Positions 5,916 to 6,307 of a stretch of DNA of 6,307 bases are shown here, in pieces (within the stretch, counting starts at the first letter, position 1; every line of letters starts with the position of its first letter). The stretch spans positions 1 to 6,307 of the forward strand of contig JAPHRB010000031.1 in the NCBI GenBank assembly GCA_026197015.1, read 5' to 3'. The DNA is from Gammaproteobacteria bacterium (GTDB taxonomy: Bacteria > Pseudomonadota > Gammaproteobacteria > SZUA-229). The notes below the pieces were generated by a model. The model saw nothing but the letters and a program-made list of their open reading frames with translations, searched no databases and was not told the DNA's origin. A program made the position numbers and the translations under genes.

Positions 5916-6230
5916 TTAAGCAACAGCTTCATCAATCATCTTTTTAAGCTCACCCTTTTCAAACATTTCAAGAGTAATATCACAACCACCAATCAGTTCA
6001 CCATTAATGTAAACCTGTGGGAATGTTGGCCAGTCAGCATAACGAGGTAAATTCTGAAAAACTTCTGGGTCTGCTAGTACGTTGCAATACCCAAATTCTT
6101 TTTCACATTTCTTTAATGCATCAACTGTACGGCTAGAAAACCCACAAGACGGGAACTGTGGAGTGCCTTTCATAAATAAAAATACTGAATGGCCTTTAAC
6201 TGCTTCGTCTATACGATCCATTACGTCCAT
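5916..6230 (-). CDS. grxD: Monothiol glutaredoxin, Grx4 type (CGFS)
   Basis: A 104-residue cytoplasmic glutaredoxin of the CGFS class, which binds and transfers [2Fe-2S] clusters with glutathione, often together with BolA proteins, rather than acting as a general disulfide reductase. The active site is C29-G-F-S32 in FMKGTPQFPSCGFSSR. K21 of MKGTP and the WPTFPQVYINGELIGGCDI segment (67-85) supply the glutathione-binding surface, including the cis-proline TFP. The length is normal (E. coli Grx4 has 115). The start at 6230 has a strong Shine-Dalgarno; a second ATG three codons in would be too far from it. It is the rightmost gene, reads leftward, and ends at the shared terminator. No BolA or Isc gene is in the window. 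Confidence 0.96.
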   Translation of the reverse strand: MDVMDRIDEAVKGHSVFLFMKGTPQFPSCGFSSRTVDALKKCEKEFGYCNVLADPEVFQNLPRYADWPTFPQVYINGELIGGCDITLEMFEKGELKKMIDEAVA

Positions 6231-6234
6231 AAAT

Positions 6235-6241
6235 CACCTCA
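6235..6241 (-). promoter_or_regulatory. Strong ribosome binding site of grxD
   Basis: The minus strand reads TGAGGTG followed by ATTT and the ATG at 6230. It is the best Shine-Dalgarno in the window and selects the first of two closely spaced ATGs. Confidence 0.75.
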
Positions 6242-6307
6242 AAAATCTGTTAAAAATTAGTTAGTAGTACATTGGGACTATTTTACGGGATTCAAGTGGG
6301 TTATATA
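6242..6307 (-). promoter_or_regulatory. Upstream region of grxD, promoter not resolved
   Basis: AT-rich upstream DNA cut by the window edge. A TTGAAT (6295-6290) could serve as a -35, but the hexamers at 17-18 bp spacing (ATGTAC, TGTACT) are poor -10 elements. I see no convincing Fur or IscR site. Confidence 0.25.

Noticed and set aside
6082..6264. Plus-strand frame of 60 codons
   Set aside because: Antisense to grxD, running into its ribosome site.
6278..6307. IscR-type site upstream of grxD
   Set aside because: The left half (ATAACCCAC) vaguely fits the type 2 pattern, but the right half lacks the needed GG and the spacing is off.
1..6307. Mobile element, CRISPR, toxin-antitoxin or defence system
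   Set aside because: No transposase, integrase, repeats with spacers or small paired genes are present; the genes are ordinary chromosomal ones of similar base composition.

Overview
The window looks like chromosome from a free-living gammaproteobacterium of moderate to low GC (about 40-43% by eye). Five of its seven genes belong to families with close gammaproteobacterial (E. coli- or Pseudomonas-type) relatives: Mpl murein-peptide ligase, class II dihydroorotase PyrC, RNase T, a CGFS monothiol glutaredoxin (Grx4 type) and a REC-GGDEF diguanylate cyclase. RNase T is largely confined to Gammaproteobacteria, so it is the best taxonomic marker. I cannot name a genus. Nothing mobile, no CRISPR array, no stable RNA gene and no defence cassette is visible.

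Layout, left to right. Positions 1-1316 (minus) hold mpl, cut by the left edge about 19 codons before its expected end. It starts at TTG, so it is easily missed by a search for ATG. Just upstream of it on the same strand is an unrecognised five-helix membrane protein (1358-1873, minus), probably in one operon with mpl. A 70-bp divergent gap with two overlapping sigma70-like promoters leads to pyrC (1944-2972, plus). pyrC converges on a secreted TraB/GumN-family protein (3016-3918, minus), which in turn diverges from rnt (3961-4611, plus). A 188-bp hairpin-rich gap precedes a response-regulator diguanylate cyclase (4800-5822, plus). It converges on grxD (5916-6230, minus) across a symmetric hairpin that should terminate both. 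The last 77 bp are the upstream region of grxD.

The genes do not form a single pathway. They cover cell-wall recycling (mpl), pyrimidine synthesis (pyrC), RNA 3'-end maturation (rnt), Fe-S cluster handling (grxD) and c-di-GMP signalling (the GGDEF protein). The pyrC, rnt and grxD neighbourhood recalls the order in Pseudomonas (from memory), with the TraB-like and GGDEF genes inserted here. All catalytic residues I checked are intact, and no gene shows a frameshift or internal stop.

I do not see a new biological system. The least explained parts are the conserved-looking membrane protein beside mpl and the structured gap before the diguanylate cyclase.
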